Assembly (NCBI GenBank): GCA_017165825.1
Contig: CM029372.1
Coordinates: 3,459,999 to 3,523,998 of the forward strand
Length of the DNA stretch: 64,000 nucleotides
Direction: 5' to 3'
Origin: Hepsetus odoe
Taxonomy: Eukaryota > Chordata > Actinopteri > Characiformes > Hepsetidae
The translations under genes were made by a program, and so were the position numbers. How positions within the stretch are numbered: position 1 is the stretch's first letter; every line of letters begins with the position of its first letter. The notes beneath the pieces were generated by a model, which ran no database searches, was not told the DNA's origin, and saw only the letters and a program-made list of their open reading frames with translations. Positions 1-12,070 of this stretch are shown here, piece by piece.

Positions 1-470
1 CCTTCACTCTTCCTCTCCAGAGCTCCTCACTCTGAGACGATCCGGGAAGCACTGTGCGAGCGCACGCACTTTCGCTTTCATGGGAATTTCCGAATTTTCG
101 CAATATCCGAGTAAAGGAGAAAAAGGGAAGCCCCTTCTTTAAGAGGCCTGAGAGGGAGTCTTTCGAGACACAAAGTAGGGTTTTAATCGCTGGACGCAGA
201 CTTCGCGGCCATTCCACTCGGTTGACCGAGGCTTCTTCCCTAACTAGTGTCCCTGATGACCTCCCGGTAGAGCGACGGGGTTTCCACCAAGGGCAGTGGA
301 AGGTGTTGGTGGAGTTATTGGGACGCAGCCCGAGGCAGCTCGATTTCTCGCCTCCTGGACGCTTCAGGAGCTCAGTGGCCCTCTTACACCCCCTCTCCTT
401 TGAGTAAAGGTAGAAAACAACGACTTTTTCGCCGCGTGTTGATTTTTTTCATAGCGTGGAGAGATGAACC
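1..470. other. CpG-containing stretch of unknown role
   Basis: Unlike the AT-rich DNA that follows, this end of the window has scattered CpGs (GAGCGCACGCAC, CTTCGCGGCC, GAGCGACGGGG). It could be the edge of a neighbouring gene's promoter or first exon. No recognisable protein, splice site or RNA gene was found. In human, HILPDA lies on this side of IMPDH1, but no HILPDA-like coding sequence is seen. Confidence 0.25.
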
Positions 471-889
471 ACTGAGGGGCTTTCCTGAACAGAGCCCCAG
501 TCTACAATAAGCAGAAAGACAAAGGCTTCAATGAGTTCTTCTTTCTTTTTTTTAAATGTGATTTTAAAGATTAGTATCAGCTTCAATCGAGAAAACCATA
601 CGGGGAAAAGTGAAAAAAAAAAAGAGAGGGAAATCCCACATCTGGCCGCTAGGGGGAGACAGTACCTGGCTCCCTGCTGCTCCCTGTAAACCCAAATTAC
701 AGAAACGATCTAAAAACCACTGATACCTGCTGTCACCACGTGCAAACACCTCAAAATGGAAAGTAGGACGACGAATTGAGCAAGATTGCTCATAGCCTGT
801 CCATCCAGAAGTTTCATTCTGCTTAAAGAGATAAACCGATAAAATCCATACAGTTACGGCCTTTCACATTTGGCCAGTTAGGTTGAGCT

Positions 890-1113
890 GCAAAGTGAAA
901 GTGACTATATGTCATTGTGAAAAAGCACAGCACACTGAACCACAACCACTATTCACCATGCAGAAGAGAGCAGCTATTTAAAGCACCGGGAAACAGTGAC
1001 GGGGACAGTATCTTGCTCAAGGGTACCTCAGGACAACCTACTGGTCTGGGATTCAAACCCACAACCTTCTGACCGTGGGGCCTAGTCCCCAACCACTAGG
1101 CCACCCAGGCTTG
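890..1113 (-). mobile_element. tRNA-derived SINE, family 1
   Basis: Read on the minus strand it starts with a tRNA-like head (A box TGGCCTAGTGG, B box GGTTTGAATCC), then the GGTACCCTTGAGCAAG motif shared by all copies, and ends with the GTGGTTCAGTGTG...TCACTTTCACTTT tail. Degenerate. Confidence 0.7.
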
Positions 1114-1994
1114 CAAGTTTTATGATATTACCAAATATGTTCTAAATTTTAGCAGTTGAATTTGATTTAACAAATTCTAAAAATGCAAAGCCGATAATCA
1201 GCTATTTGGAACATGACATTAGTACTCGTCCCCTTTTTTATTTTAAGTGGGGTTTACACTGAGAGACAACGTCAGTTTCGCTGTGGACGAGTGTTGCGGA
1301 GCAACAAACAAGACAATGCCTTGCTTAAAGACTCGAGTACATAAACGAGAGAAGAAGAAATTACATGTAGTAAAAAAATCACTAACAAAATGTAATAAAC
1401 AAAAAAGCACAAATAACTCAAACTATAAGTTTGAAACAGATGGACAAAAAAGTGAATTAAATATTTCAATTTCCATGCTGGTTTTCTCATGAGATGTCTA
1501 AAAATAACGATTTCCAAATATCAGAGCAGATCATTATCAAGCGGATGCACTTGTGTAATCTAGGGTTATCACAAGTATATCGTCACACAGGCCTTATTAA
1601 ATAACATCTATAATTATGGCTGGTGGTTCATGGTAAATCCTGCGTTTATATTAAAACAGGTTAACATTGTAAGTTCTAATATCTCAGGCAGTGTTACCAT
1701 GAACTCATCTCATGGTATACGGTGCTCTCAGTCCATCTCACTGCAATGTCAAGTATGTTTTTTTGTGTGTGTGTGTGGCATCTCCTAGCAAGAAAAACCC
1801 AAATGAAAATTCTCTCTTCTGGACTTCAGATGTCTTAATTCCCTTTGCCATACCTGTCCATATTGGTACATACAGTTATAGTTTTAAGATGTACCCTGTA
1901 AAGCCTATTAATAATTAAATGCATGGAAATCAATCCATGAAGAAAAATTATCTTCCCTTTTCGGCTGCTTTATTGAGTGTGCTTGTAGTCACCT
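1114..1994. other. No gene seen
   Basis: AT-rich sequence without recognisable exons. There is a short (GT)n run near 1765-1778. Confidence 0.5.
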
Positions 1995-2089
1995 GATCTC
2001 GATCTCGATCTCGATCTCGATCTCTCTCTCTCTCTCTCTCTCGCTCTCTCTCTCTCTCTCCCTCTCTCTCTCTCTCTCCCTCTCTCTCA
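1995..2089. repeat. Compound microsatellite (CGATCT)n then (CT)n
   Basis: About four or five GATCTC hexamers grade into a long CT dinucleotide run with G and C interruptions. The hexamer looks like an interrupted form of the same dinucleotide tract. Confidence 0.9.
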
Positions 2090-2648
2090 GCAAGTGAGGA
2101 CCTCAATGTCATATGCCTTCATCTGTCACGCTCCATTCAGAGGGAGCTGCTTTTCTCATGAGACTCATTATCTTTACCGCAACCACACAAGGAATGAAGC
2201 ACAGAGGAAGGAGGCTCAACCACCATAAATCAAACTCTCTCAGGTTTTTCCCTTAAACACAGTTTCTTGTCCTCTTTGGTGTTTGGAAGTAACTTACATT
2301 TGCTCCGCCTGCTCTTTTTTAACCCTGATCAAGCGGCAGAGCTGCAGCAGCCACTAAACACTTAAGAGGATTTTCCATGGCCAGGGTGCTTAAGATATTT
2401 CAGTGTTCTGAAACCTGCAGATGAGTGTTTTTACGAGTCAGAGGGCAGAGGGAAGGGCCATTTATAGAGTTATGTATATTAACCTGTGAGGTTAGACTGC
2501 TGCCATGTTTTGTGGCCACAAGCTCAGCTCCGTTTGGTGCAATTCAGATAGGAAACTAGACCACTTGCAGCCAAGTATTCTGTGCTGGAAATAGCCTCAG
2601 TGTTGTGTAATTCTTCTGTACCCATCCACAAAAAAAACCCCTAGGCAG

Positions 2649-2682
<34 letters not shown>

Positions 2683-3427
2683 TCTAAGTGGATATAGGGA
2701 GTGAGCATATGTAAGTGCCCTTTCTAGGTTCACTCCACTTTACATTAATTCTACAATCCTCTTTGTGAGAGTGACGTGTGCTCCTGACATAACCACAGCT
2801 GAGCCAGAGAAAGGGAGAGAGTGAAAGAGAGAGAGAGCCCACAAGTGAGCACTCAGCAGGACAAAAACACACTCAGTCCCCTCCTTTATTTTACTCTGTG
2901 TCCTTCCCAGGAGCTTCCTCAGGCTTGTTGGTATCTTCCCTTCTTTTTCCATCCCTCCTTTCCAAGGCCCAACAATAACACCCGGCGTTCTCTCCCACAA
3001 CAGCCAGAAGCTTGCGGAGGTGGAACCGTGGAGGTCTCCCCGGTGACTCTCTCGTCTCTGTGTGAACAGGTGCACAGGACAGGGATCCCAAGAGCTGTTT
3101 GTGGGAGCACAGTCTGGCTGACCTGCCTCGTCCAACATACAGAAGAAATGGGTCAGGAATAACTGCTCCACTGCTCTGGATTCAAAGGCACCAACCCAGT
3201 TCTGCTTTGATGATTATCAGCACCAGCTCAGCTGTGAGTTTTGATTTTTTTTTTCTCCTGGTCTGAATTTTGAGTCCACTGCTGGGCTTATTTGAATAAG
3301 ATCAGGATAATTTGTTGGCATTTGCATTGTCCCAGAGCTGAACCTATCTAGGCAGCCTCAGTCAAGCTGGTGGCAAGGAGGCGGCGCATTTCAGAGAAGA
3401 TTGTTCTCCATTGTGACTCCCAGAAGC
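2090..3427. other. Sequence upstream of exon A, no other gene seen
   Basis: Contains a (CA)n microsatellite at 2648-2676. The last few hundred bases should include the 5' UTR and promoter of the retinal-type exon A, but no TATA box or convincing CRX site (TAATCC) could be singled out. Confidence 0.4.
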
Positions 3428-3630
3428 ATGACCGACGTGGAAAATCTTTTGGTAGTTTCAGAAGTGGACCTCAAGCAGGACCGTCACAACATGATGGACA
3501 ATGCAGAGCATGTTTTGGACCACCATTTTTTCTATGAGTTTCCTCATGGAGGCTGGCATGGGTATCGACACGAGACTGCGGCCCAGCGCTACACGGCCAC
3601 GCGCATTCAGGCAGGGTTTCTACCAAACAG
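3428..3630 (+). CDS. impdh1: impdh1 alternative first coding exon A (retinal-type N-terminal extension)
   Basis: An ATG at 3428 opens 67 codons plus 2 nt, ending at a good donor (AACAG|GTGCGT). The distal part contains RHETAAQRYTATRIQAGF. This matches the GHETAAQRYSARLLQAGY-type segment I recall in the N-terminal extension of human retinal IMPDH1 (exon A). The exon ends in phase 2 and the impdh1 exon at 12756 starts with one T before its ATG. Joining them gives Ser-Met-Ala-Asp-Tyr, as in human (ESMADY). The resulting protein would have 68 extra residues (582 aa). The start is uncertain: in-frame ATGs at 3491 and 3494 would give about 45 extra residues, closer to the human 49. Established knowledge: the retinal extension modulates filament assembly and nucleotide feedback in photoreceptors. 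Confidence 0.85.
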
Positions 3631-6600
3631 GTGCGTCCAAGGATCCCAGAGTCACATCTGTTCCAGTGGTTTCCCAAACTATGGTCCCAGGTAGCTGATC
3701 GAAAACCCCTGTGGGTTCTGGGAGTGGATGTGGTAAAGCCGCTTTAAACTAAAATGTGCTGCTAAGTTGGCCTCCAAAGCCAGAATTAGGAAACACTAAC
3801 CTATACACACATGCTCTTACGCAGAGCGACTTATCCTTCCATTCACTGGCCATTTTATCAACTACCTGTATGTTTACAGTCTGTAGCACAATGTATCACT
3901 TCTCTATTATCCCTATTATAGATAGAGACCGGATCCCTGACCAGATTTTGTTTGGGTGACAGTCTTTTCTTAACACAGCAGTGTTGTCAACATGTGTGTA
4001 TTGGTTGCAGTGGCAGCACATGTACCAGGTACAGCAGCATTGGTGGACTTTTTAAAGTTTAAACGGTAAATTGCCAACAGTAGGTCTGTGGTAAGAAACT
4101 GAGAACAGACAAAAGGGTTAAGGAAGGTAAATTGAGAAAAAAAAAAGATATCAATAAAGTCAGTGTTTCTTATAAAAAGGAAACACTTGGCCCTTACATG
4201 TATGTCTTTAAGCATCACTATGTTAACAGCTAACTTTCCATACCTGTATGTAACTTTAATAAAAACAGGGACATAGATGATCAATCTGTAAAGCCATTTA
4301 TCAAGGAGGTCAGTAATTATCTCAGAATTACCTTACTTACAGATGCAAATTGAATGCTCCATTTGAGAAAGTTTCCTGTTGTCAATATTGGCCATTCAGC
4401 TCCTGCTTGATTTTGCTTACCATTCATTTTGGCCTATTTAAGTTGCAACAGGCAAAATCAACTGTGCTAATTTCTGAGGGCCGATCTGGCAATAAAACTG
4501 GTAGGCGCTACCTAAATCTTTCTAAAAATGTATACCCCAGTACTAACTATTACTGTGATGACACTGCAAAGCTGAAACAAACATCTTTCTTTGTGTGACA
4601 ACCTGTGAGATTAACATTCCTGGCTGTAAGACTACAGTTAGATGAAAAAAAGTGAGTCTTGACAGCTTTGGATTCTCTAGTTATGTTAAATAAATCCTTT
4701 TTCTCCTTCCCATATCATATGCAGTGCACAAAATCAGCTACACGATTGCCTGGCACCTTGCATTTCCTGTTTATCTTGAGAATAAAAGGCCTTCAGGACA
4801 AATCTCAAATGTTCACTTTCAATGAAATGTTGAGTCTCAGTCGTCACTACTGATTCAAAACACTTGACCGGTGCATTCACAGCCTGGAACCACAGCATAG
4901 TGGAGAAAAGTCATGTATAATTAAGTGGCTTTAAACCTAATGCTGAGACAACAGAGTTGGCCTTTAAGAAGCCTCTGAGCTATTTTTGGTTGAATAGATC
5001 ACACCTGCCCCTTCTGGTACACACAGAGACAGGAGTACACTAAGCCTGGATGGAAATAAACGAAATAGGTCAGGATCAATACCTAAAATAGCACCATGTG
5101 CAAGAGGAAGCTCTGACCCATATATTTACTGACCCTCATGAGGAGAGAAACCCACACACACAACCCGCATGTGCTGGCCACCTTGCATGGGTGAGGGTGC
5201 AATCTGGGAAAGACACAGCAAAAAGAGTCAGCACTTTAACAGCCATTTTGGGCTGCTACTGCTTTTAGGCTTCTTTCCAACATATGTCCAGACATCCACC
5301 AGAACGGCTTGGCCTGTAAATGGCCTGCGAGAGCCTCTCGTGAAGTAAATAACTGACATTTCAGACCTAAGCAGTAATAACTTTTAATTCCTTCTTGACT
5401 TGTTCCCCTGCAAAACGTTTTCTAAAATTTGTTAGTCTGTTTCTTTTGATTTCAATCTCTTCTGTCGCAGATGCAAATGATGACCGCTCTCATACAGGAC
5501 ACAGCAATTTTAAACCCTTTCAGCAGCTGTCATTAATGAACATAACGGCATGAGCCATTTTTAATCCAGTACTGCAATCCCAGAAAATGCAAATGTGTGT
5601 GTGTGTGTGTGTTTGTGTGTAATGTAACCCATTTATTCTTGGCTGTGCATACAGTAAGTACCATTGCAGGGAATGCTTACTTAATCTGTTCTGTCCTGGA
5701 TGGACAAATGGTTAAGAAGCAGTAAGAGGACTAGCGATGGAAAAATGCTGATTTGAAAAAAGCTTTATAAAGTTTTATAGGTCAGCCAAACTGGTTTTGT
5801 TTATCAGAGCTATTTAGAATGTACTTACATTTAGCCACAATGTAAAGTCATAACCTTACAATACGCATCTCACTGTACATTTTTTTCATATGGTCTGATA
5901 CTAAGCTTGTGTCCATTTCTGTGCAGACAGCCCCCTTTTAAATTAATAGAAAAATTGCAGCCACATGCAAAAGTTCCCATGGTCCAACCTGGAAAACATG
6001 CAAAAAATTTCTCGCTGTGGAGAAAGTTTTATAAGAAATTGATTTGCTTTTATTGTATATTTATCAATGAATAAAGGAACAAACCATGTTCTATGACAAG
6101 GGGTGCTTTTGTACACTTGAATTGAAACATTGGTAGCATTTTCTGACTTGTGTCTACATCTTTCCTTCACACTATTTAGTGTAAACACTATCTTTCGTTT
6201 GTCTGTATTAACATTGGGGCCATATGTTACCAGAGCTTTCAAATGACCTCAGTCTCATGACTCCCAAAACTTTGCAGACATGTAGCAGTTTATCTTTGGT
6301 CATAAGTCACCATCATCACACCACATGACGCCTTAACAGAATGGTTTCAGGACACAGATTAAGCTTGGCCCTTCACTAAATTGCATGATTAATTGTGATT
6401 ATCCATTGTGTGATTCTTTACTCTCCAGCAAACAGTCAGTCCAAGAATAGGAGTAAGCCTATTAGGCCTATTGTATAAAAAAGTAAGAAGGTTTACATAA
6501 AAAAAGCCTGAAGTTCCTTCCAGCAGACATATAAGCGATCTACATCAGTTTGATCGGGTTAACTCTGAGAATGTATAATCACAGCAGTTCTCTGCAACCA

Positions 6601-7462
6601 CTGATCTGAGGTTAAAATAGTAATCAGTAATCAATAGTGACCAGTAATCAGTTAAAATAAGTTAAATGTGATCTGGTTCTCCATTTTTAGTGCCTGTTGA
6701 CTTCTTACATGCTTCCCATGTCATGAAAAACGAGATTTTCTTGCTCTTTTGAAACAAAGGAACGTCACAACACTTTAACCAATGGCAACAAATTTAGCCT
6801 GTAGCATTTTACCCATTCGTTCTTTCATGCTGAAGTGATGAGTGTTCTTTCTGTAGCAGAGTTACCAGAGAGAAAGATGGAGAGAAACTGTGTAAAATAG
6901 TGCAGCTGTCAGAAAGGCAGCTTCTCATTCCATGTTTCCAAAGGATCCCGACTTTTGAAAGAAGGCTTTAGGTTTTCTTCTAAATTTCTTCTGTACACGT
7001 TAGGCCAAAATTTTTGTGAACATAGTGTGCGCCAGATCTTTGCCAATTATAGGGTCAGCTGACTTCAACAGAAGTCTTAACAGTCCAAAGACCAAAATCA
7101 GCCAATTTATACTAAAAAGATTAAGACAAAAGTAATTTAATTACGGTTGCTTTGGGCCGTAAAAGCTTTGGACTTCTGAAGGAAAAAGTGGTTTTGTTGG
7201 GGTACAAAGCTAGAAATAAATGTAGGGTTCCATAAAATGCAAATGCTACTTCAATGAATCAGAAATAAAACAGACAAACAAATTCTGCTGTCCACGACCC
7301 ACAGTGGTGCACAGCTATTCCTAGTTAAATGTTCCAAGGAACATTCCTGATCCTGTTCACAAAAAGCTCTTTGTCTAGAGGATGAGCTGGACTGAGCTGA
7401 GGAGTACTTGAAATCATGGAGTGCTGTGGGTCAGGACATCATCACCATCACCTAGGCCACCA
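3631..7462. other. Intron-like DNA after exon A, no gene seen
   Basis: AT-rich, with stop codons in all frames and only weak chance open frames. A (GT)n tract lies at 5595-5620. Confidence 0.5.
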
Positions 7463-7712
7463 GGCAGCGCTGGTCTAGTTGTTAGGGACTTGGCCCCAGG
7501 ATTGGAAGATCGTGGGTTTGAATCCCAGACCAGTAGGTTGAACTGAGGTACCCTTGAGTAAGGTACTGTCCCAGTCACTGCTCCCTGGGTGCTTTCAATA
7601 GCTGCCCCCTGCACTGCCCATGTGCATATGGGTTAAATGCAGAGGCAGTATTTTGTTGTGGTTCACTGTGTGTTGTGTTTCACACTGACAGTTGTCACTT
7701 TCACTTTCAGTT
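7463..7712 (+). mobile_element. tRNA-derived SINE, family 1
   Basis: Head GGTCTAGTTGTTAGGG and GGGTTTGAATCCC (B box), GAGGTACCCTTGAGTAAGG middle, GTGGTTCACTGTGTG and TTGTCACTTTCACTTTC end. One of the most complete copies in the window. Confidence 0.8.
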
Positions 7713-7904
7713 CCCCCCCTGTGGTTTTGAATTAAAAAGAAAAAAAAAAAGCTGCAAAATAGTCTGGGTCATCGAAGTAGTCCAAAGTAGCCCGGCCCTA
7801 AAAGAGAACAGAATAATTGTAAAAATGCTCAGAAATTAAATGAAATGACATATAAATTAATGAAATAAATGAAATCCTGTGCTGCACTCAGTGAAGTTCC
7901 TCTG

Positions 7905-8035
7905 CATTAACTCCCGAGGAGCAATGATGGGGACAGTGCCTTGCTTAAGGGTACATCATGGTAACCTACTGGTCCAGGTATCCACACCGTTATAATCATG
8001 AGAGCAAGAACCTAATCACTAGGCCACCATTGGTC
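7905..8035 (-). mobile_element. tRNA-derived SINE, family 1, truncated
   Basis: Head (reverse of CACTAGGCCACC) and the CTTGCTTAAGGGTAC middle are present; the tail is missing. Confidence 0.65.
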
Positions 8036-8154
8036 CTGGAGTTAATCTTCCATGTAAATGAAAGATTGGCTTTCTGAACCTTGTAGGCCTGCAGATGGAG
8101 GTGGTAGTTTGTTATAATCTGCATATACTGTTTCATTATCAATGCCCTCTGGGA

Positions 8155-8300
8155 CAGTGGTGGTCTAGTGGTTATGGATTAGGCTGCAGGATCAGAAGGT
8201 CTTGGTTTCGAATCCCAGGCCAGTGTAGGCTGTCCTGAGATACCCTTAAGCAAGGATGTAGTTCTTGGCACTGGTTAGATGCTGCACTCTGCTCACTGAC
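8155..8300 (+). mobile_element. tRNA-derived SINE, family 1, truncated
   Basis: GTGGTCTAGTGGTTATGG A-box region and GGTTTCGAATCCC B box, then GAGATACCCTTAAGCAAGG. The 3' part runs into the CpG-rich region. Confidence 0.7.
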
Positions 8301-8439
8301 AACATCGCGGGATCTAATCTGCGGGAATTCAGAAACAAACGCAAAAGGAGCAGGGATGGAAATGGAGTCTGCCCTCGTGGCTGGTTGTTCTGTAAAGGTG
8401 TGTGAGGTGGCGTGGCTCTGGCTCTCTGGCTGTGTGAGG

Positions 8440-9260
8440 GTTAACTCTGTCCTCACCACGTGGATGCTGCCCCACGCGGGCGGAGGATGTGACGCTGGCG
8501 CACATAAAGCCCCGCGCTGCCGGTACACAAAACGAGCTCCCCGCGCAGAACCACGGGGGACTGAATCGGAAAGCCACACGACCCGACTCCGAGGCAAGAG
8601 TAGTCGTTATCATCTCAGTCTCATCCTCGATAAATCGGCCTGCGTTCATTTCCAGAGCAGCTCTTCTCCACAGGTTTGAACTTCTGTCCTGCTGTGTGGG
8701 TGTCATCGAGGCCTCTAAAGACCGTTTTTCCTGTTTTTAGTGAAAAAATAGTCAACTGGGTTGCAACCGAGAAGAAAATAGTCGGAGGAGAGTGTAGATC
8801 ATCTCACAGGCTGGAATTAGCCGGTCCACCTTAAATGGTGTCTCACATTATGGCACCTATAGGCGGGCAGACAGAGCGGCCGCTGCACGCTTTTTAAGGT
8901 GGACCGGGAGAGTTGACGAGGAAGCAAGTTCACGTGTTGTGGAAGCCTTTAGTGTGGGTTTCAGGGGCAGCAAGGAGGACCGGGCGCTGTTGTTTAGGTC
9001 TGACTCTTCTCTCCCGCTCATTTGGGCTCGTTTTCTCGGAGGTGTTTATTCCCCCCTCGTGGTCGGGAAATGCAGTCGCGCGCCGCTGTCCGCGTGCAGA
9101 CGGCGACCGTTCGGGGTTCGTGTTGGACTGCTCTGTAACGGCGGTGGTTTCGGGGCTCCTGGCTGAAGCTCACGCTCGTGTGGGACTGTCAACAGAGCTC
9201 GCGCGCGCGCGTGTTTGTGCTCCGCTGTGCGTTTACTGAATGTAGGTCACCGGGGCAGCA
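8440..9260 (+). promoter_or_regulatory. impdh1: CpG-rich region, probable housekeeping impdh1 promoter
   Basis: In an AT-rich surrounding this stretch is rich in CpG. It includes CGCGGGCGG-like blocks, a TGACG half-CRE and CATAAAGCCCCGCG near 8500, GCGGCCGC near 8880, and alternating CG at 9190-9205. It lies upstream of the acceptor of coding exon 1, where a non-coding first exon is needed. The transcription start is not visible; two sub-islands (about 8450-8640 and 8860-9240) could be separate promoters. Confidence 0.45.
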
Positions 9261-9318
9261 GTGGAAGGAGGAAATGCGCCACTTTAGTAAAAAGCGTTTT
9301 TGTTTCTTTTTTGTCAGC

Positions 9319-9342
9319 GTGGGGTTCAGATGCTGAACACAG
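9319..9342 (+). other. impdh1: Candidate non-coding 5' exon (or its 3' end) of impdh1
   Basis: A consensus donor (ACACAG|GTGAGT) follows the CpG-rich region; an acceptor-like TTTTTTGTCAG ends at 9317, so this may be a microexon or simply the end of a longer first exon. It contains an ATG at 9330. If spliced to 12756, this ATG starts a 9-codon reading frame that overlaps the enzyme's start codon in another frame and stops inside exon 1. Confidence 0.4.
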
Positions 9343-9364
9343 GTGAGTGTGCTGGAGGCTGCTC

Positions 9365-9511
9365 TGAAAAACGGGAGAAGCGCTCCAGGAGTCCTGAGTC
9401 ATGGCTCTGGCAGGAAGTCTAGTGTTAGTGTCTGTGTAGGTTTACTGACCACATGTGTTTCTTTAACTTAATAGAACACATTTCAGATTTAGTGGTCTTC
9501 AGAAGCAGGGG
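9365..9511 (+). repeat. 147-bp direct repeat, copy 1 (left edge of minisatellite)
   Basis: Starts TGAAAAACGGGAGAAGC and runs into the first minisatellite units. By eye it is identical to 11924-12070. Confidence 0.92.
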
Positions 9512-11923
9512 GGTCGGAGGGGGTTTATAGAGGCCTCTAGGAGCAGCGGTCTGGGGCTTAGTGGTCTTCAGGAGCAGGGGGTTTAGTGGTCTTCAGAAGC
9601 AGGGGGTTTAGTGGTCTTCAGAAGCAGGGGGTTTAGTGGTCTTCAGGAGCAGGCGTTTAGTGGTCTTCAGGAGCAGGGGTCGGAGGGGGTTTAGTGGTCT
9701 TCAGGAGCAGGCGTTTAGTGGTCTTCAGGAGCAGTGGTCGGAGGGGGTTTAGTGGTCTTCAGGAGCAGGGGTTTAGTGGTCCCAGGAGCAGAAGCGCTAG
9801 TGGCCCTAGAGCAGGGCTTGGAGGGGTTTATGGTCTTCAGGAGCAGTGGTCGGAGGGGGTTTAGTGGCTCCCAGGAGCAGTGGTTTGAGGGGGGCTTAGT
9901 GGTCTTCAGAGCAGGCTTAGTGGCTTTCAGGAGCAAAGGGTCTGGGGTTTAGTGGTCTTCTGTGGAGCAGTGGTCGGAGGGCTTATGGTCTTCAGGAGCA
10001 GGGGTTTAGTGGTCTCTAGGAGCAGGCCGAGGGCTCCCAGGAGCAGGGCTTAGGGTCTCAGGAGCAGGGTCGGGGGCTTTAGTGGTCTCAGGAGCAGGGG
10101 TCGGGGGTTTAGTGGTCTTCAGGAGCAGGGGTCTAGTGGTCTTCAGGAGCAGGGGTTTAGTGGTCTTCAGGAGCAGTGGTCGGAGGGGGGTTTAGTGGTC
10201 TCAGGAGCAGGGGGTTTAGTGGTCTCGTGAGCAGGGGCTTAGTGGTCTCAGGAGCAGTGGTTTGAGGGGGTTAGGTGTGGTCTTCAGGAGCAGGGGTTTA
10301 GGTGGTCTTCAGGAGCAGGGGTTTAGTACTTAGGAGCAGGTTTGAGGGGGTCAGTGGTCTCAGGAGCAGGGGCTTAGTGGTCTTCAGGAGCAGGTTTAGT
10401 GGTTCTCAAGAGCAGGCCGGGGGAAGTAGGGTCTTCAGGGGAGCAGGGCTGGGGGCGAGTGGTCTTCAGGAGCAGGGGTTTAGTGGTCTTCGGTGGAGCA
10501 GGGGTTGGGGGGGGGGCTTAGTGGTCTTCAGGAGCCGGGGTTTAGTGGTCTCAGAGCAGGGCTTAGTGGCTCCTAGGAGCGGGGTCGGGGGTTTAGTGGT
10601 CTTGTGGAGCAGGGGGCTTAGTGGTCTCAGAGCGCAATGGGGGTTTAGTGGTCTTCAGGAGGGGCTGAGGGGGTTAGTGGTCTTCAGGAGCAGGGGTCGG
10701 AGGGGTTTAGGGGTCTTCAGGAGCAGGGGGTTTAGTGGCTTCAGGAGCAGGCGTTTAGGCAAGGTCTTCAGGAGAATGGAGGGGGGGAGCGAGTGGTTCA
10801 GAGCAGGCGTTTAGTGGTCTTCAGGAGCAGGGGTCGGAGGGGCTTTAAAGGGTCCCAGGAGCAGGGGCTTAGTGTCTTGTGAGCAGGGGTTTAGGGTCTT
10901 CAGGAGCAGGGGTCAGGCTGAGGGTTCTCAGGAGCAGGGGCTTAGTGGCCTTCAGGAGCAGGGGCCGGGGGTTTAGTGGCCTCAGGAGCAGGGGTCGAGG
11001 GGCTTGCAGGGTCTTCAGGAGCCGGGTCAAGCCGAGTGGTCTTCAGAGCGGGGTCGGGGGTTTAGTGGTCTTCAGGAGCAGGGGTTTAGTGGTCTTCAGG
11101 AGCGGGGGTCGGGGGGTTTAGTGGTCTTCATGGGGTCGGGGCCAGTGTGGTCTCAGGAGCGGGCCGGAAGTGGCCCTAGAGCAGGGGTCGGAGGGGTTTA
11201 GTGGTCTTCAGAACGGGGTCGTGGGGGTTTAGGTGGTCTTCAGGAGCAGGGGGTTTAGTGGTTCTAGAGCTGGGTCGGGGTTTAGTGGTCTTCTAGGAGC
11301 AGGGTCAAAAGTAGTGGTCTTCAGGAGCAGGGGTTTATGGTCTTCAGGAGCAGGGTCGGGGGTGGGTTAGTGGTCTCAGGAGCAGGGGTTGGTGGTCTTC
11401 AGGAGCAGGGGTTTGAGGGGCCGAGGTCTTCAGGAGCAGTGGTCTCAGGAGCCGGGGGTTTAGTGGTCTTCAGGAGCGGGGCTTAGTGGTCTTCAGAGCG
11501 AGGGGTTTAGTGGTCTTCAGGAGCAGGGGTCAGTTTAGTGGTTCTATGAGCAGGGGCCGAGGGGTGCAGGGGCCTCTGGAGGGGGCTCAGGTCTCTGGTG
11601 GGAGCAGGGCCTGAGGGGTTTAGTGGTCTTCAGAGCAGTGGCCTTCAGGAGTGGGGGCTTAGTGGGTTCAGGAGCAGGGTCTCAGGAGCGTCTAGTGGTC
11701 TTCAGAGCAGGGTCAGAGGGGCAGGGGTCGGAGGGGGTTTAGTGGTCTTCAGGAGCAGGGGGTTTAGTGGTCTTCAGGAGCAGGGGGTTTGGTGGTCTTC
11801 AGGAGCAGGGGCCGGAGGGGCTTGGTGGTCTTCAGGAGCAGGGCCTGGAGGGGGTTTTAGTGGTTCTAGGAGCAGGGGTTTAGGGTCTCTAGGAGCAGGG
11901 GCTTCAGTGGTCTTCAGGAGCAG
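9512..11923 (+). repeat. G-rich minisatellite, first block (degraded)
   Basis: Irregular tandem units of 24-34 bp built on TTTAGTGGTCTTCAGGAGC plus AGGGG, with or without TCGGAGG. Compared with the second block the units contain many small deletions and substitutions (GGGCTTAG, CTCAGG, CCGAGG). It lies in the intron before coding exon 1. Confidence 0.95.
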
Positions 11924-12070
11924 TGAAAAACGGGAGAAGCGCTCCAGGAGTCCTGAGTCATGGCTCTGGCAGGAAGTCTAGTGTTAGTGTCTGTGTAGGT
12001 TTACTGACCACATGTGTTTCTTTAACTTAATAGAACACATTTCAGATTTAGTGGTCTTCAGAAGCAGGGG
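11924..12070 (+). repeat. 147-bp direct repeat, copy 2 (inside the minisatellite)
   Basis: Repeats 9365-9511 at an offset of 2559 bp. It is mostly non-minisatellite sequence, so its presence in the middle of the array needs a separate duplication or an assembly error. Confidence 0.92.

Noticed and set aside
54..407. 117-codon open frame in the CpG-containing left end
   Set aside because: It begins at GTG, not ATG, has no recognisable domain and no splice support.
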